Source: Rebecca billardiae RCC1528
Lineage: Eukaryota > Haptophyta
DNA: 64,000 nt
NCBI GenBank assembly: GCA_965240325.2
Contig: OZ251232.1
Location: 1,054,001-1,118,000, forward strand
Direction of reading: 5' to 3'
The notes below the pieces were generated by a model. The model ran no database searches. It was not told where the DNA came from and worked only from the letters and a program-made list of their open reading frames with translations. A program made the position numbers and the translations under genes. Positions 1 to 9,208 of this stretch are shown here, in pieces (position 1 is the first letter of the stretch; each line of letters opens with the position of its first letter).

Positions 1-1140
1 ACGCGTGGAGCCCCGTTGACTCGGACCGGCGGAACTCCGTGCGCGTGCGCGTGCCGCCGCAGTACGACGCCGCGGTGCGCGAGGTGGTGGCGGGGGCCGG
101 CCGGCGGCTGCCTCTCGCCCTCGCACTCTGCTCTCCCCGAGCGCGCCTGTCGCCTCGCAGGCCCCGCGTCTACTCCGTCCGTCTCGCCCGGCCCTCGCGC
201 TCCGCTCCGTCACCGAGCGCGCCCGCACCGGTCTGTCGGCGTCTTGCCGGGCCGCGTGGCCGAGTCACGCCGAGTCGGCGCGCGCCCAACAACCTGCCCG
301 CGGGCGCGTTCGTCGCTCGAGGAGGAGCGCGCAAGGGCGAGCCGAGTCCGGAGCACTACGCGAGCTCGTCGCTTGATTGAGGAATGAGGACGGGAGCGCG
401 CCGCGACGGCACGCAGCAGCGGAGATGAGCCGGATGCGCCCGGAGCTAGCGCGGCTGAAGGGCGAGCTCGAGCTCGCGAGCTCGCTCCTCGAGTCCGAGC
501 GCGAGCTCCTCCTCAACTCGGTCGTCGACCGCGCCGGAGGTGCAGCAGCAGCAACTCGGCGAGCACGCACGGCCACGCGGGCTGCCGATAGTGTCAGCCT
601 GCCGCGCTGGCTGGCCGCCGCCGTGGCTTATTCGAGGCCGACGCGGCGGACGAGGAGGCGGCGGGCGAGCACGGCGGCGCGGTGGAGCAGGCGCGCACGC
701 GCGGCGGCAGGCGCGACGCGCCGCTCGCCTCGTTCCACTCCGAGCTCCTCTCGGTCTCGCCTCTGGCGATCGGTGCGCGGAACCCTGCGCAGCGCAGGCC
801 GGGGCCAGCAATGCCCGCTGCTAGTTGGGCGCGCGCTCTCGCTCTGTGCCGGCACGAGGCGCGCCGGCTGAGCGACCAGCGGCCCGTCGCCGAGCGCATG
901 GCGCAGCGCGAGCACCTCAAGCAGGTGCGCCCGCACGCCGCCGCACGCGCCGGCCCGCGCCGCGCGGCGCCTCTCGCCCCGTGCGCGCGCGCGCCGCCCG
1001 CCGGCGGCCGCGCTTCCCGCCGCGCGGCACGCGGCGACAGTCCTCGGCCCGCCATATGTCAGTCAGACTGATATCGATGCCAGCAGCCGACGGAGGTTGC
1101 ACCGCGGGCCCCTAACTACGTTAATATTGGTTCTACGGAA
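1..1140 (+). repeat. Copy 1 of a dispersed ~1-kb degenerate gene repeat
   Basis: GC-rich sequence without a convincing intact gene. From about 285 onward it matches 55390-56400 in the same orientation. Both copies have the same opening (AACAACCTGCCCGCGGGCGC), the same short coiled-coil reading frame beginning MSRMRPELARLKGELE (425 here, 55535 there), the same later frame containing RLSDQRPV and ERMAQ (about 860-920 here), and the same end (CGCGGGCCCC, then GGTTCTACGG). The second frame ends in CAAGCAG followed by GTGCGC, which resembles the donor sites of the intact genes nearby. I read it as a decayed multi-exon gene that has been copied as a repeat. The protein is not recognised. Confidence 0.55.
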
Positions 1141-1197
1141 GGACCGCGGAACGCGGTCATTATTATTACTATACTACTTATATATATTATTATTATA

Positions 1198-1229
<32 letters not shown>

Positions 1230-1390
1230 TGTCCGGACCCGGTCGCGTTAGACTGCTGATGCTGACAATAATAATAATGCTGCGCTAATATATGATAACT
1301 ACGACTAATCGCGTCGCGATGATGGTCATCGCGTCACGACGTACTATATGGCGGTAGTTATTGGTACGTATTGGCGTAATTTGGCGTATA
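1141..1390. repeat. AT-rich spacer with TTA microsatellite
   Basis: This is a low-complexity stretch. A (TTA/TAT)n microsatellite occupies about 1158-1230, followed by ATA-rich sequence. No gene is visible. It sits between the dispersed repeat and the 3' end of the esterase gene. Confidence 0.7.
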
Positions 1391-4051
1391 TCACAGCAGC
1401 GGCGCGGCAGCACCTCGTGACGATCGATCGACGACTGCCCCGGACCCGGCGGCGTTATCACCGCGGGCAGCACAGCCAACTGCAAGGTCGCTGCTGGAAT
1501 CAGCGGCTGGCGCCGCCCCAGGGCCGCCCGGCGGCCCTCCCGCCGACGGACTCGCGCGGAGCCGCCCCACTCGCATCGCGGGTCTGCCGGCCGGGGCCGA
1601 CGCGGCGGCGGCGCACGCTCCGTCAGCGGGCGTACGGGGAGCGCACTCCGCCCGCGCCGCGCGCTGCCGCGCTCGCCAGCCGGCTGCAAGCGGCATCGCG
1701 CCGAGTGCCAGCAGCAGGAGGAGGCCGGCGGCGGCGGCGGCGGCGAGGAGGGCGCGCTCGCTGCCCGGCCTCGCCGCCTCCGCGCGCGCGTGCGCCTCCG
1801 CGCCCAGCCCGTCCACGTCCTCGCACCGGCGGCCGCGCTTGCCGCACGCGCGGTGCGTGTGCGAGTGGAAGCTTCCGCCGACCGAGTAACGCAAGTAGTG
1901 CGCGTGCCGCTGCCACGGCAGCCCGTCGCCGTCGCGCGGCGTGCCCGAGGTGCTGTTGAACGGCCGGCCGAGGACGGCGCTGAGCAGCGAGTCGGTCACG
2001 TTGTGCAGGTGCGACGTGTTGAGCGTGCGCCCGCTCACGTGCGTGTGCGTGTGCTCCTCGTGCGAGTGCGGGGAATCAAAGTTGTGCCGATTCACGTGCA
2101 CGTGCACGTTGGCGTCGTGCGTCGCGCCGTCCGCGCCGCCGTCGTGGATGTCGCCGTCGGCCTGCGAGGCGGCGACGGCGGCGATGGCGGCGCGCGGCCG
2201 GGCGCGATGCCTCGGGTTGTGCCCGTGCTCCCGCCGCCGCCGGTCGGAGCCGCCTGCGCCGCCGCCGTCGTCCGCCGCGCCGCCGCCATAGTAGGCGGTA
2301 TAGTCTCCGTCAGCAGGCGTGCCGCCCGTGAGGGGCACGAGGGCGCCGGACGCGCGCGGCGGTGCGGCCGCCATCCGATCGCCCGGCGGCGCATCGTCGC
2401 GACGATGGCGCGGGTGGCGCGGCTCGCGGGGCTCGTGCCGCGCGTGCCGCGCCGCGCGCCGCGCCTCGCGCGCGGAGGGCTCCGCAGCAGGGCCGGCCGC
2501 CCACACATCCGTCGCCGGCGTCGCCGGGGCGGGCGCCGGCTGCACGGGCTGTGGCGTCGGCATGGGCAGTGGCGCCGGCGCGCGCGGCGTGGGCATCGAG
2601 GGCGGGCTCGCCCACGGCACGCGCGGCGGCGGCGGCGGCGGGCTCCACCAGCGCGGACGCATCCGGGGGTCAACGACGGCCGTCGGCGCGGCCTCTGCCG
2701 GCGCGGCGCGCCACGCCGGCGTCGCCGGCACGGACTGCGCCACCGTGGCGGCCGGGCGCCGGCTCGCCTGCGCCCAGCTCCAGCGCGCAGGCGCGGGGCT
2801 CGGCGGCGGCGGCGGCGGGCTCCACCACGGCCGGCGCACCCGCGGCGCCACGCCCGGCCACGCCTGCGCCGCCACCGGTTCAGGGTGCAGCGGCGGCGCG
2901 CGCCGCGTCGGCGTCTGCGGCGGCGTCGCGAGCATGGCGGCCGCCTCGGCCGCGTACTGCGGCGGCAGCGGGTGCTGCTCGAAGAAGGCGGTGATGAGCT
3001 CGTACGCCTCGACCCCGCCGTACGTCGGCCCCAGCCCCGAGCTGTAGCTCTGCGCGGCGCTCGGCCACGTGTGCCCCATGCCCCGGACCGTGTAGAGCAG
3101 GACAGCGCTGCCGTCCGCGCACCCCTCCGCGCTCTCGAGCGAGACGTCGGCGTTGTAGTGGCTGAGGTGCGGCGTGCGCTCGCACCGGTTGAACGCCGCC
3201 CACGCCGCGCGCGCGTCCTGCACGCTCGTCCGCCACTCCGCCGCGCCGCCGCCGCCGTACGGAGCGACCGGGTCGGCGGTGCCGTGGATGGCGAGCACCG
3301 GGATCGGCCGAGTCGCGTTGTTCGGCCGCGGGTAGCGGAGCGACGCGACGGGCGCGATGGCGGCGACGAGCGGCGAGAGCTCGGAGGCGAGCTGCGCGCA
3401 GAAGCGCCCGCCGTTCGAGTACCCCGCGCAGGACACCGCGCGCGGGCTGACGCACAGCTGCCCGGCGACGAAGCGCAGGACGGCGAGGGCGTACCCCACG
3501 TCGTCCGCGCCGCCGGCGCGGGGCCGCGCGTCCGCGCCCACGTTGAATTCGTTGTCCAGCCCGCTCAGGACGAGCATGATGCTGTTGAGGTGATTCGCCC
3601 ACTGCAGCGCCTCTCGGATGATCGGCGCCGCCGGCAGCCGGCTGGTGTCCGGGTTGACGATGATGAGGGACGTGGGCTGCGCGCGATCGTACGTCGCTGG
3701 CACAAACAGCATGAACTTGCGCTCGGGCGCAGCCCCGGGGGCGCGGGCGGGTGGCGATGGGTGGTCCCCGAAGAGGAACTCGTCAGCCCCTTTGATGCTC
3801 GTGCAGCCGCGCCCCTCGCCAGCCCTGGGCTGCCACGTGCGCCGCGCCGCGTCGACAAAGCCGCGGCACTCAAACAGGCCGCGCTCGTGGTCGTCCGGAG
3901 GGCACGGCAGCCCCGCCACAGGGGCGTCGGGCTGGGCGACGCCGTGGGGATCGTGGTGGCCGTGGTGCGCACGCAGCCGAGACGCGGCGTGCCGCGGGTT
4001 CGCCGCCGCGCGGCCCGCTGCGAGGAGGAGGAGGAGCGCGTGGCGAGCCAT
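1391..4051 (-). CDS. Secreted, membrane-anchored PHB-depolymerase/feruloyl-esterase-like alpha/beta hydrolase
   Basis: An 886-residue protein starting at an ATG. Residues 1-17 form a signal peptide. The catalytic domain spans about 85-370 and shows the family 1 esterase (LpqC / PHB depolymerase-like) triad: Ser212 in GYSNG, Asp260 in HGTADP and His327 in GMGHTWP. Such enzymes cleave ester bonds in polyesters or feruloylated polysaccharides; the substrate here is not evident. A long Pro-rich linker (about 380-560) follows, then a His-rich segment with many HxH pairs (about 655-700) and one hydrophobic helix (about 765-790), so the enzyme is probably tethered to the cell surface. It is divergent from the SET gene, with 125 bp between the starts. 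The tail is far longer than in bacterial relatives. The domain call is firm and the exact reaction is not. Confidence 0.8.
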   Translation of the reverse strand: MARHALLLLLAAGRAAANPRHAASRLRAHHGHHDPHGVAQPDAPVAGLPCPPDDHERGLFECRGFVDAARRTWQPRAGEGRGCTSIKGADEFLFGDHPSPPARAPGAAPERKFMLFVPATYDRAQPTSLIIVNPDTSRLPAAPIIREALQWANHLNSIMLVLSGLDNEFNVGADARPRAGGADDVGYALAVLRFVAGQLCVSPRAVSCAGYSNGGRFCAQLASELSPLVAAIAPVASLRYPRPNNATRPIPVLAIHGTADPVAPYGGGGAAEWRTSVQDARAAWAAFNRCERTPHLSHYNADVSLESAEGCADGSAVLLYTVRGMGHTWPSAAQSYSSGLGPTYGGVEAYELITAFFEQHPLPPQYAAEAAAMLATPPQTPTRRAPPLHPEPVAAQAWPGVAPRVRRPWWSPPPPPPSPAPARWSWAQASRRPAATVAQSVPATPAWRAAPAEAAPTAVVDPRMRPRWWSPPPPPPRVPWASPPSMPTPRAPAPLPMPTPQPVQPAPAPATPATDVWAAGPAAEPSAREARRAARHARHEPREPRHPRHRRDDAPPGDRMAAAPPRASGALVPLTGGTPADGDYTAYYGGGAADDGGGAGGSDRRRREHGHNPRHRARPRAAIAAVAASQADGDIHDGGADGATHDANVHVHVNRHNFDSPHSHEEHTHTHVSGRTLNTSHLHNVTDSLLSAVLGRPFNSTSGTPRDGDGLPWQRHAHYLRYSVGGSFHSHTHRACGKRGRRCEDVDGLGAEAHARAEAARPGSERALLAAAAAAGLLLLLALGAMPLAAGWRARQRAARAECAPRTPADGACAAAASAPAGRPAMRVGRLRASPSAGGPPGGPGAAPAADSSSDLAVGCAARGDNAAGSGAVVDRSSRGAAAPLL

Positions 4052-4176
4052 CGAGCTAGTCGTAGCGGCTCGTTTTTGAAAGGCGAGCCGAGCGTCTCAG
4101 CTCGCGTCTCCGCACCGGACTAGGGTTCCGAAGGTTCCGAGTCCTGCGCCGAGCCGCTAGGTCATGGCCACGCCCA

Positions 4177-4995
4177 ATGGCGACCACCGTCTTGGCGGTC
4201 GCGTGCTCCATCCAGATCCGCGCGCCGCAGCCGCCGCGCGCGGCCCTTGCCGGTGAGGTGCTCGCACTACACCATCGCCTCCCTTTCGACGCGGATGCGC
4301 GCGAGCTGCGTGGGCCTTTTGCCCTATTGGCAGCGCCCACGCCCGACGTGGCCACAGCCGACTCGCACGCCACGGCACTCTGGGTGGGCGAGTGGCCGCT
4401 CTGCTACGCGCGCGAGGGTGCGAACTGCGTCCTCGCGCCCACGATCGACGGCGGGCAGACGCGTCGCCTGATCGCCATCGCGCCCGTCGCCGAGGGTGAG
4501 GCGTGGTGCGTGCCCGCACCGGCGCGAGAGCCAGACCTCGCGCACGCCATCGAGCGTGCGCTCGCGCTCGCAGGGAACACGAGCGTGGTGGCGCACCGCG
4601 ACGAGGTGCGCTTTGCCGGCTCGACGCTCAAAGGGCGAGGCGTGTTCGCCCACCGCGCCTACCGGCGTGGCGAGCACATCGTCACCTGGCCATCAGACGT
4701 GGCGCCCGCGCGAGACGTGCCCACCTCTCTGCGCGACTACGTGTACAGCGGCGCGCAGCCGGGCACGCGCCTCGTGGTCCATGGGCACGGGATGCTGTAC
4801 AATCACGATGACGAGCCGAATATCCGCTCGCAGCAGCCTGTGACGCCCGAGGGCGAGATCATCGCACCGCACGGCGGCATCAGCTTCTACGCCGTGCGTG
4901 ACATTGCGCGCGGAGAAGAGCTCGTGCAGTCCTACGGCGATGAGTGGTGGGCGAGGCGGCGGCAGTCCTCCGCTGCGGCGGTGGCCGGACGGTGA
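4177..4995 (+). CDS. SET-domain protein (putative lysine methyltransferase)
   Basis: A 272-residue protein. Its C-terminal half carries SET-domain signatures: KGRGVFA with a following GE turn (about 150-165), NHDDEPN (the NHS/C-x-x-PN cofactor-pocket motif, about 210), and a C-terminal FYAVRDI-x-x-GEEL with SYGDEWW (about 235-255). SET enzymes transfer methyl groups from S-adenosylmethionine to protein lysines. The first 120 residues are unlike known partner domains, and no post-SET cysteines are visible, so a non-histone substrate is possible. It starts at ATG 4177; a nearby ATG at 4164 is out of frame. It shares a short promoter region with the divergent esterase gene. Confidence 0.8.
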   Translation: MATTVLAVACSIQIRAPQPPRAALAGEVLALHHRLPFDADARELRGPFALLAAPTPDVATADSHATALWVGEWPLCYAREGANCVLAPTIDGGQTRRLIAIAPVAEGEAWCVPAPAREPDLAHAIERALALAGNTSVVAHRDEVRFAGSTLKGRGVFAHRAYRRGEHIVTWPSDVAPARDVPTSLRDYVYSGAQPGTRLVVHGHGMLYNHDDEPNIRSQQPVTPEGEIIAPHGGISFYAVRDIARGEELVQSYGDEWWARRRQSSAAAVAGR

Positions 4996-5535
4996 CGCCA
5001 CACGGCACCTGCGACTGTCACAGTAGTGCCGCATACCGAGGAGTGGTAGACGACCCATCAGCCAATGGCGGCGCCGCCAGCAGCAGCCCGCCGGTAGGCG
5101 GCGGCAGACTCAGGCTGGCGGGGCCGTGACCCGCGCGACGCGGGCCGGACCGGGTGGGCTACTGATTATAAGTCTTATAATTAGAATAAGAACCGCCCCT
5201 TCAACTAGTTCATCAAGTTCAATGCTTGGACTAGCTTGGTGGACCGTCTGGGCCCGGGCAGCAAGTATTATTATTGCCAGTAGCCGGCGCTACCGCGGTG
5301 AACCGCCGGAGGCATTTACTATACGCGCTCAACGGATTACGTACAGTTTACTAAGTCTAAGTAAGAATAAGAGACGCACACAGCTCAGGCAGGCGAGATT
5401 ATGTATCATACTAACATACGCGGTATAGTATTTAATACGTTATAATCGCGCGTGTACGAACAGCGCGACTCGAACACGTACTAGTCAGCAACTCATTAAA
5501 TAAAGGGCCAACTCACCATATTATAACTGTCAGGC
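4996..5535. other. Left flank of the viral insertion, no gene seen
   Basis: Intergenic host DNA that becomes AT-rich after 5150. No credible reading frame was found. It contains copy 1 of a short dispersed repeat (5343-5399) and ends exactly where the viral terminal inverted repeat begins. Confidence 0.6.
5343..5399 (+). repeat. Short dispersed repeat, copy 1
   Basis: Shares ACAGTTTACTA, AGAATAAGAGACGCACACAG and CTCAGGCAGGCGAGAT with 63106-63152 (same strand). A shorter inverted copy lies at 45661-45700. Copy 1 has an extra TCTAAGTA inside. It lies about 140 bp outside the left end of the viral element. Confidence 0.75.
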
Positions 5536-5780
5536 GAGAGAGAAGGTATTACCTACTCACCAGGACAGTTTACCCCCGGCCGCCGCGCCGTCACAAAATG
5601 GCCGGCACTCGCAGGTCATTTTCGCGCATCCGCGCACACCCTCCATCCCTCCCGCCCCTCCGAAATCACCGGTGTTTGCCACCCGAAACGAGACTGGCAA
5701 ATGCCGGTGATTTTCGCGCTGAAAACCATGCTTTCACAAGCGAAAATTTAGACGCCACTTCGATACACTGCGCGCTACGA
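5536..5780 (+). repeat. PLV left terminal inverted repeat (245 bp)
   Basis: Read base by base, it is identical to the reverse complement of 19139-19383. It starts GAGAGAGAAGGTATTACC and ends CACTGCGCGCTACGA. Perfect terminal repeats fit linear, protein-primed replication and imply recent insertion or ongoing homogenisation. The open frame inside it also occurs in the other copy and is not treated as a gene. Confidence 0.97.
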
Positions 5781-5784
5781 GGCC

Positions 5785-5829
5785 AGCCACCACCCAACCG
5801 CCATAGTGGCGAGCGGGTGGTCGGTGGCT
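5785..5829. other. Imperfect hairpin just inside the left TIR
   Basis: AGCCACCACCCAACCGCCA is followed after two bases by a near-complementary arm ending GTGGTCGGTGGCT, so the DNA can fold into an imperfect stem-loop. It lies between the TIR and the first gene. The 11-mer CCGCCATAGTG inside it recurs just outside the right TIR at 19386-19396. A role in replication or end recognition is speculative. Confidence 0.4.
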
Positions 5830-5854
5830 AAATAATTTCTGCGGTGTGTTAAGT

Positions 5855-6172
5855 ATGAAGACCACCTTCACGACCGTCGAGGATGGTCGCATGGGCCCGG
5901 AGAATCCAGCCGAGCTCAAGGGCCTGTACGCCCACTGTAAAGCATGTGAGAAATACGTGCCCGCACTCGAGATGAACTATCGTCGCAAGAACAAGCGTGT
6001 TTACCGGGCCAAGATCTGCATCGCATGCAACCGGGAGCTGCTCAAGAAACGTCAGGCACTCTGGCGCGAGCGTCATCCTCGGCAAAACAAGGAAGATAGC
6101 AATTCAGATATGCAGCTGAGCACGCACTCGGCGCTGAAGACGGCCGATGGAGGCGGCCTATCGTCCATGTAG
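5855..6172 (+). CDS. PLV small zinc-ribbon protein
   Basis: A 105-residue protein from ATG 5855. Two CxxC knuckles (C28/C31 and C55/C58) separated by a basic stretch are typical of a four-cysteine zinc ribbon or finger, which suggests nucleic-acid binding. The C-terminal 30 residues are Ser-, Asn- and Gly-rich and look disordered. It is the first gene inside the left TIR and converges with the DUF5754-like gene, overlapping it tail to tail by 15 bp. Small CxxC proteins are frequent in PLVs and giant viruses; the specific role is unknown. Confidence 0.7.
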   Translation: MKTTFTTVEDGRMGPENPAELKGLYAHCKACEKYVPALEMNYRRKNKRVYRAKICIACNRELLKKRQALWRERHPRQNKEDSNSDMQLSTHSALKTADGGGLSSM

Positions 6173-6397
6173 TATCTCCAGGTTTTTCTGCAGGCTCGGT
6201 GTCGGGCCCCACAGCAAATGACGGCTGTAGTAAATCCCAGATTTGGGGTTGTTCCAGTTTTTATTCACGCGATGCCTAGCGATCCAGGCCTTTTTGATGG
6301 CATCATCACCATGGTCTATATACGTCTTACCGCCTTTAGCACCAAAATGCACACCCTTGTACTCGTATCGCTTACCCTTGCGGGTCGAAGCTTTCAT
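6158..6397 (-). CDS. DUF5754-like small protein
   Basis: A 79-residue basic protein. It shows the pattern I associate with DUF5754, a small family shared by giant viruses and PLVs: a VHFGAKG segment, then YIDHGD, then a WIARHRVNKNWNNP core and a C-terminal SRHLLWG-x-x-x-L helix. The function of the family is unknown. The gene starts at ATG 6397, just downstream of the end of the LamG gene (6419) on the same strand, so the two could share a transcript. Its end overlaps the zinc-ribbon gene on the other strand. Confidence 0.75.
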   Translation of the reverse strand: MKASTRKGKRYEYKGVHFGAKGGKTYIDHGDDAIKKAWIARHRVNKNWNNPKSGIYYSRHLLWGPTPSLQKNLEILHGR

Positions 6398-6418
6398 TTA
6401 TATGACATGATTTTTAGT

Positions 6419-8539
6419 CTATGGCGGAGGCGTGAAGAGGTCATAGTCGCGATCGACCTCGGCCTGCGTGATCGCACCTTCGGTGTAGAAGCGCACTGCA
6501 GCACACTTGAATGGACCGCCGCTTGGGGGCGTGCTCGCGTAAATTTCGTTGACATCGCCCACGGCAGTGGCGCTCATGGCCTCAACGCCGAGCGATACCT
6601 TGTTCAACCAGGCCTCCATGTTGCCTCCCACTGTATAAGACCAAGCAATATGATACCAGGTGTTCAGCGGCAAAACATCGACTCGGTCGTATAAATTACC
6701 AGACTGCCCTGTGATATCGAACCCAAACGCGGTGTTCCCAACGCCGTTGCGGTAGATGTAAAAATGAACGACCTTCGAGCCTGTATTGCGCCACTCGAGT
6801 TTGAATGAGCCTGAGACGTTGTCGACATAAACCCACGCTGAGAACCCAAACATCGTCATCGTCTGCGTCGGTACTGGCGCTGTCATCACAACCGAGCTGC
6901 TGAGATCAGCATAGCCATTGGTGTGCGTTGCAGTGCCGCTGGATACAGTGAAAGCATAGCTGCCAACATCATCGGTCAAATTCGTCGTCATCGGCCAGCT
7001 GGCAAATGGATTTAAGCCTTGCATCGGCGAGTACAAATTCATCACCGTCGGCACATCGATGATCCCGCGCGCGATTGTCATGGCATACAGTCGCACGCCT
7101 GCGGTCATAGGCGCGGTTCTGTGCCCGATGATGCTGAGCAGCGGGGTGAAGCTGGCTGGTAGCGTGGTAGTACTCACCAGCACACCATCGATGTACACTT
7201 TGGACGTGGTGCCATCCACTGTTTGCGCAATGTGGTGCCACTCTCCATGTGCCGGTCCTGCCAAGTCCTGAAACGCTGTCGCGCCCAGCTCAGAGCGCAG
7301 CTGGCCACCGATGATCTCGAAAGTGAAGTCGGTGACGCCATCCTCGAGGAGCCACATGCGAACGGCATCGGTGTTATTCGGGCGGTAGGTCCATGCCGCA
7401 AGCGAGAAGCGCTCGCTGCCCTGCATGTCGGGCATTTCATTCAGACCGAGATGCAATGTACTAGTATTTTGCATCTCTAGGTAACCGCTCGTCATCACAT
7501 AATCGCCATTTGTGGGCTGCAGCGCGGCGGCGGCACCGTCTACCTCGAGCAAGTTTCCATCGAGCAACCATGTGTACCGCAGGACATATCCAAGCCACGA
7601 CTGCGCATGCGCCAGGCGGCCGGCCGCATCGAGAGCGTATGGATATATGCTCAGCTGCGCGAGCGCAGCCTGGTCGTCAAGCGTGGCGACGAGTGGGTAG
7701 TAGAGCGAAATCCGCTTGAAATCTGGGTCCGTTTGTTGGCCAATAGTGCGAGAGTGGAGGAGCGTTTGGTCCGCATAGATCTCGATATTCGCCTCAAAAG
7801 AGTTGGTTTCCTGCGAGATGACAAAGTGTGTCCAGACACCGCTTGGGACCATCTGGCTCACGTCGTCTACAAAGCCGACACTGCTACTAGCGATGATGTT
7901 CGAGTCCAGCTCAGCGCTCGCGTACGAGAGCCCACCGCCTAGTGAGAGCTTACTCAGGCCTGGGCAGCCCTTCAGGTAGAAAGCCGCACTAAAATCCCGC
8001 CAGTCGTGCCCCGGTGTCTGGAGCGTGAGCGTGCTCGCATTGGCCGTTGAGCGCGCGGAGTCTTCAGCAAAGGCAAACGTGCCAGCCGGCACGAGGCTCT
8101 GAGCGCGAGGAGTGGTATCGACCAGGTCTGCGGTCAGCGGGAAATGTGCCACTGTGGGGCCAGTGAGCATGGACTGGGTAATCAGATTGCCAGACTCGAT
8201 CGACCCATGATATAGCGTACCCGTGTGATCAAAGCTGGTCAGTAGGCTATCGCCGGAGTACACGCTGAAATAAGGCTTATACTCGTGATCATATTGGCGA
8301 TTCACTACCTTCTCATAATTGTCCGCTGTCCAGACTACAGTGGCGCTCGATGGAGTTATGCTCGCGCTCGTCACAGTGAATATATGCCTGGGATGGGAAA
8401 CCCGTATTTTCAGGTCCTCGTTGGGCAGTGGCGGAACGAAATTGATAGTTATAGACGAGCTTGCTGGGTACGTGAGCACCTCGCCACTCCAGCTGATTGA
8501 TGATGATGATGATGAAACTAGGCCGAAGATGCTCGCCAT
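6419..8539 (-). CDS. PLV virion-type protein with three LamG (concanavalin A-like) domains
   Basis: A 706-residue protein with a beta-rich N-terminal region (1-120) and three successive jelly-roll LamG-like domains at about 125-310, 318-490 and 515-702. Each opens with a strand of the HFPLTADLVD, YTWLLDGNLL or SWPMTTNLTD type. Domains two and three also carry the family's W-H-HIA pattern (GEWHHIAQTVDG, NTWYHIAWSYTV) followed by a VYIDG-like turn. LamG domains bind glycans, so a surface fibre or host-attachment role is inferred. It is divergent from the GIY-YIG gene, 22 bp apart. There is no signal peptide or transmembrane helix, as expected for a virion component made in the cytosol or nucleus. 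Confidence 0.72.
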   Translation of the reverse strand: MASIFGLVSSSSSSISWSGEVLTYPASSSITINFVPPLPNEDLKIRVSHPRHIFTVTSASITPSSATVVWTADNYEKVVNRQYDHEYKPYFSVYSGDSLLTSFDHTGTLYHGSIESGNLITQSMLTGPTVAHFPLTADLVDTTPRAQSLVPAGTFAFAEDSARSTANASTLTLQTPGHDWRDFSAAFYLKGCPGLSKLSLGGGLSYASAELDSNIIASSSVGFVDDVSQMVPSGVWTHFVISQETNSFEANIEIYADQTLLHSRTIGQQTDPDFKRISLYYPLVATLDDQAALAQLSIYPYALDAAGRLAHAQSWLGYVLRYTWLLDGNLLEVDGAAAALQPTNGDYVMTSGYLEMQNTSTLHLGLNEMPDMQGSERFSLAAWTYRPNNTDAVRMWLLEDGVTDFTFEIIGGQLRSELGATAFQDLAGPAHGEWHHIAQTVDGTTSKVYIDGVLVSTTTLPASFTPLLSIIGHRTAPMTAGVRLYAMTIARGIIDVPTVMNLYSPMQGLNPFASWPMTTNLTDDVGSYAFTVSSGTATHTNGYADLSSSVVMTAPVPTQTMTMFGFSAWVYVDNVSGSFKLEWRNTGSKVVHFYIYRNGVGNTAFGFDITGQSGNLYDRVDVLPLNTWYHIAWSYTVGGNMEAWLNKVSLGVEAMSATAVGDVNEIYASTPPSGGPFKCAAVRFYTEGAITQAEVDRDYDLFTPPP

Positions 8540-8561
8540 ATATTATAAGCCATATAATAAT
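8540..8561. promoter_or_regulatory. AT-rich divergent intergenic promoter region
   Basis: Only 22 bp separate the divergent LamG and GIY-YIG starts. The interval is almost entirely A and T and holds TATA-like strings readable on both strands (TATTATAAG, CATATAATAATA). The compact spacing suggests a bidirectional viral promoter; this is inference from base composition only. A similar TATATATA lies just upstream of the small basic protein gene (10112-10120). Confidence 0.4.
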
Positions 8562-9194
8562 ATGCGTATCACTGACCCGCTAAAGAAGGAGTACACGCAG
8601 TTTAAGGCTGCGCTGCAAAATGCGGGCTTCGCTGACAAGGACAAAAAGATTGCCGGCGTGTATGTGATCCACCCAACATGGGCGGGCAAGAGACCCCTGT
8701 TTAAAATGGGAATGACCAAAAATATTCGGAGTCGGCTCTTCGCGGGATACAGGCACAGCATGCCATACGCAGCGGGCAGCTTCAAGCTGATGGCATTCCT
8801 TGTGACGAGCCCCAACCTGGCCAAAGATGTGGAGGATCGGCTTCTCGCTCGCACGAATCCAGGCTACAGTTTTGTCAAGCCTCTCCGGGATAAAGAGTGG
8901 CGACAAAGCGGGGCACCATGGCCTGAGATTCGGCCGCTCCTGGCTCTGCTCATGGCGGTGGTGCGGAGGCAAACAGAGGGGAACTGGTACGTCTTCAATG
9001 ACAAGGGGTCGATCACTCACAGAGGCGGCAGTCAGCCGGCTGTGGAGCAAACCTCGGTCATCCCTACTGGAGCCATCCGTCGCACGCGTAGCCAGAGAGA
9101 CAGGCGAGCGCAGGTCACAAACATTGTAGACGCCACGAGCGGGCACCCAGTCCGCTCGGCCCACGGGTTCAGGATGCTCAGGCCTCGCAAATAA
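8562..9194 (+). CDS. GIY-YIG endonuclease-like protein
   Basis: A 210-residue protein if started at ATG 8562. ATG 8529 is in frame but lies inside the divergent LamG gene. The N-terminal 100 residues match the GIY-YIG fold of the T5orf172/MUG113 type: GVYVIHP (G32-Y34) as the GIY strand, LFKMGMT (about 47-52) as the YIG-type strand, an arginine-bearing helix (R56, R58), a tyrosine in AGYRH, and catalytic-type Glu91 in AKDVEDRLL. The C-terminal half is basic and unassigned. GIY-YIG enzymes cut DNA in homing, repair or recombination; here the role could be genome resolution, mobility or host DNA damage. The lipase gene follows 14 bp downstream on the same strand. Confidence 0.72.
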   Translation: MRITDPLKKEYTQFKAALQNAGFADKDKKIAGVYVIHPTWAGKRPLFKMGMTKNIRSRLFAGYRHSMPYAAGSFKLMAFLVTSPNLAKDVEDRLLARTNPGYSFVKPLRDKEWRQSGAPWPEIRPLLALLMAVVRRQTEGNWYVFNDKGSITHRGGSQPAVEQTSVIPTGAIRRTRSQRDRRAQVTNIVDATSGHPVRSAHGFRMLRPRK

Positions 9195-9208
9195 AACTGC
9201 GCAGTAAT

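Noticed and set aside
1158-1230. Possible CRISPR-like or origin repeat
   Set aside because: Simple TTA microsatellite without spacers or dyad organisation.
1790-4123. 777-codon plus-strand frame over the esterase gene
   Set aside because: Arg/Val-rich low-quality translation opposite a gene with a complete catalytic triad and signal peptide.
5598-5831. Open frame inside the TIR, repeated at the other end
   Set aside because: It duplicates only because the TIRs are identical. The two versions diverge at once outside the repeat and have no recognisable features.
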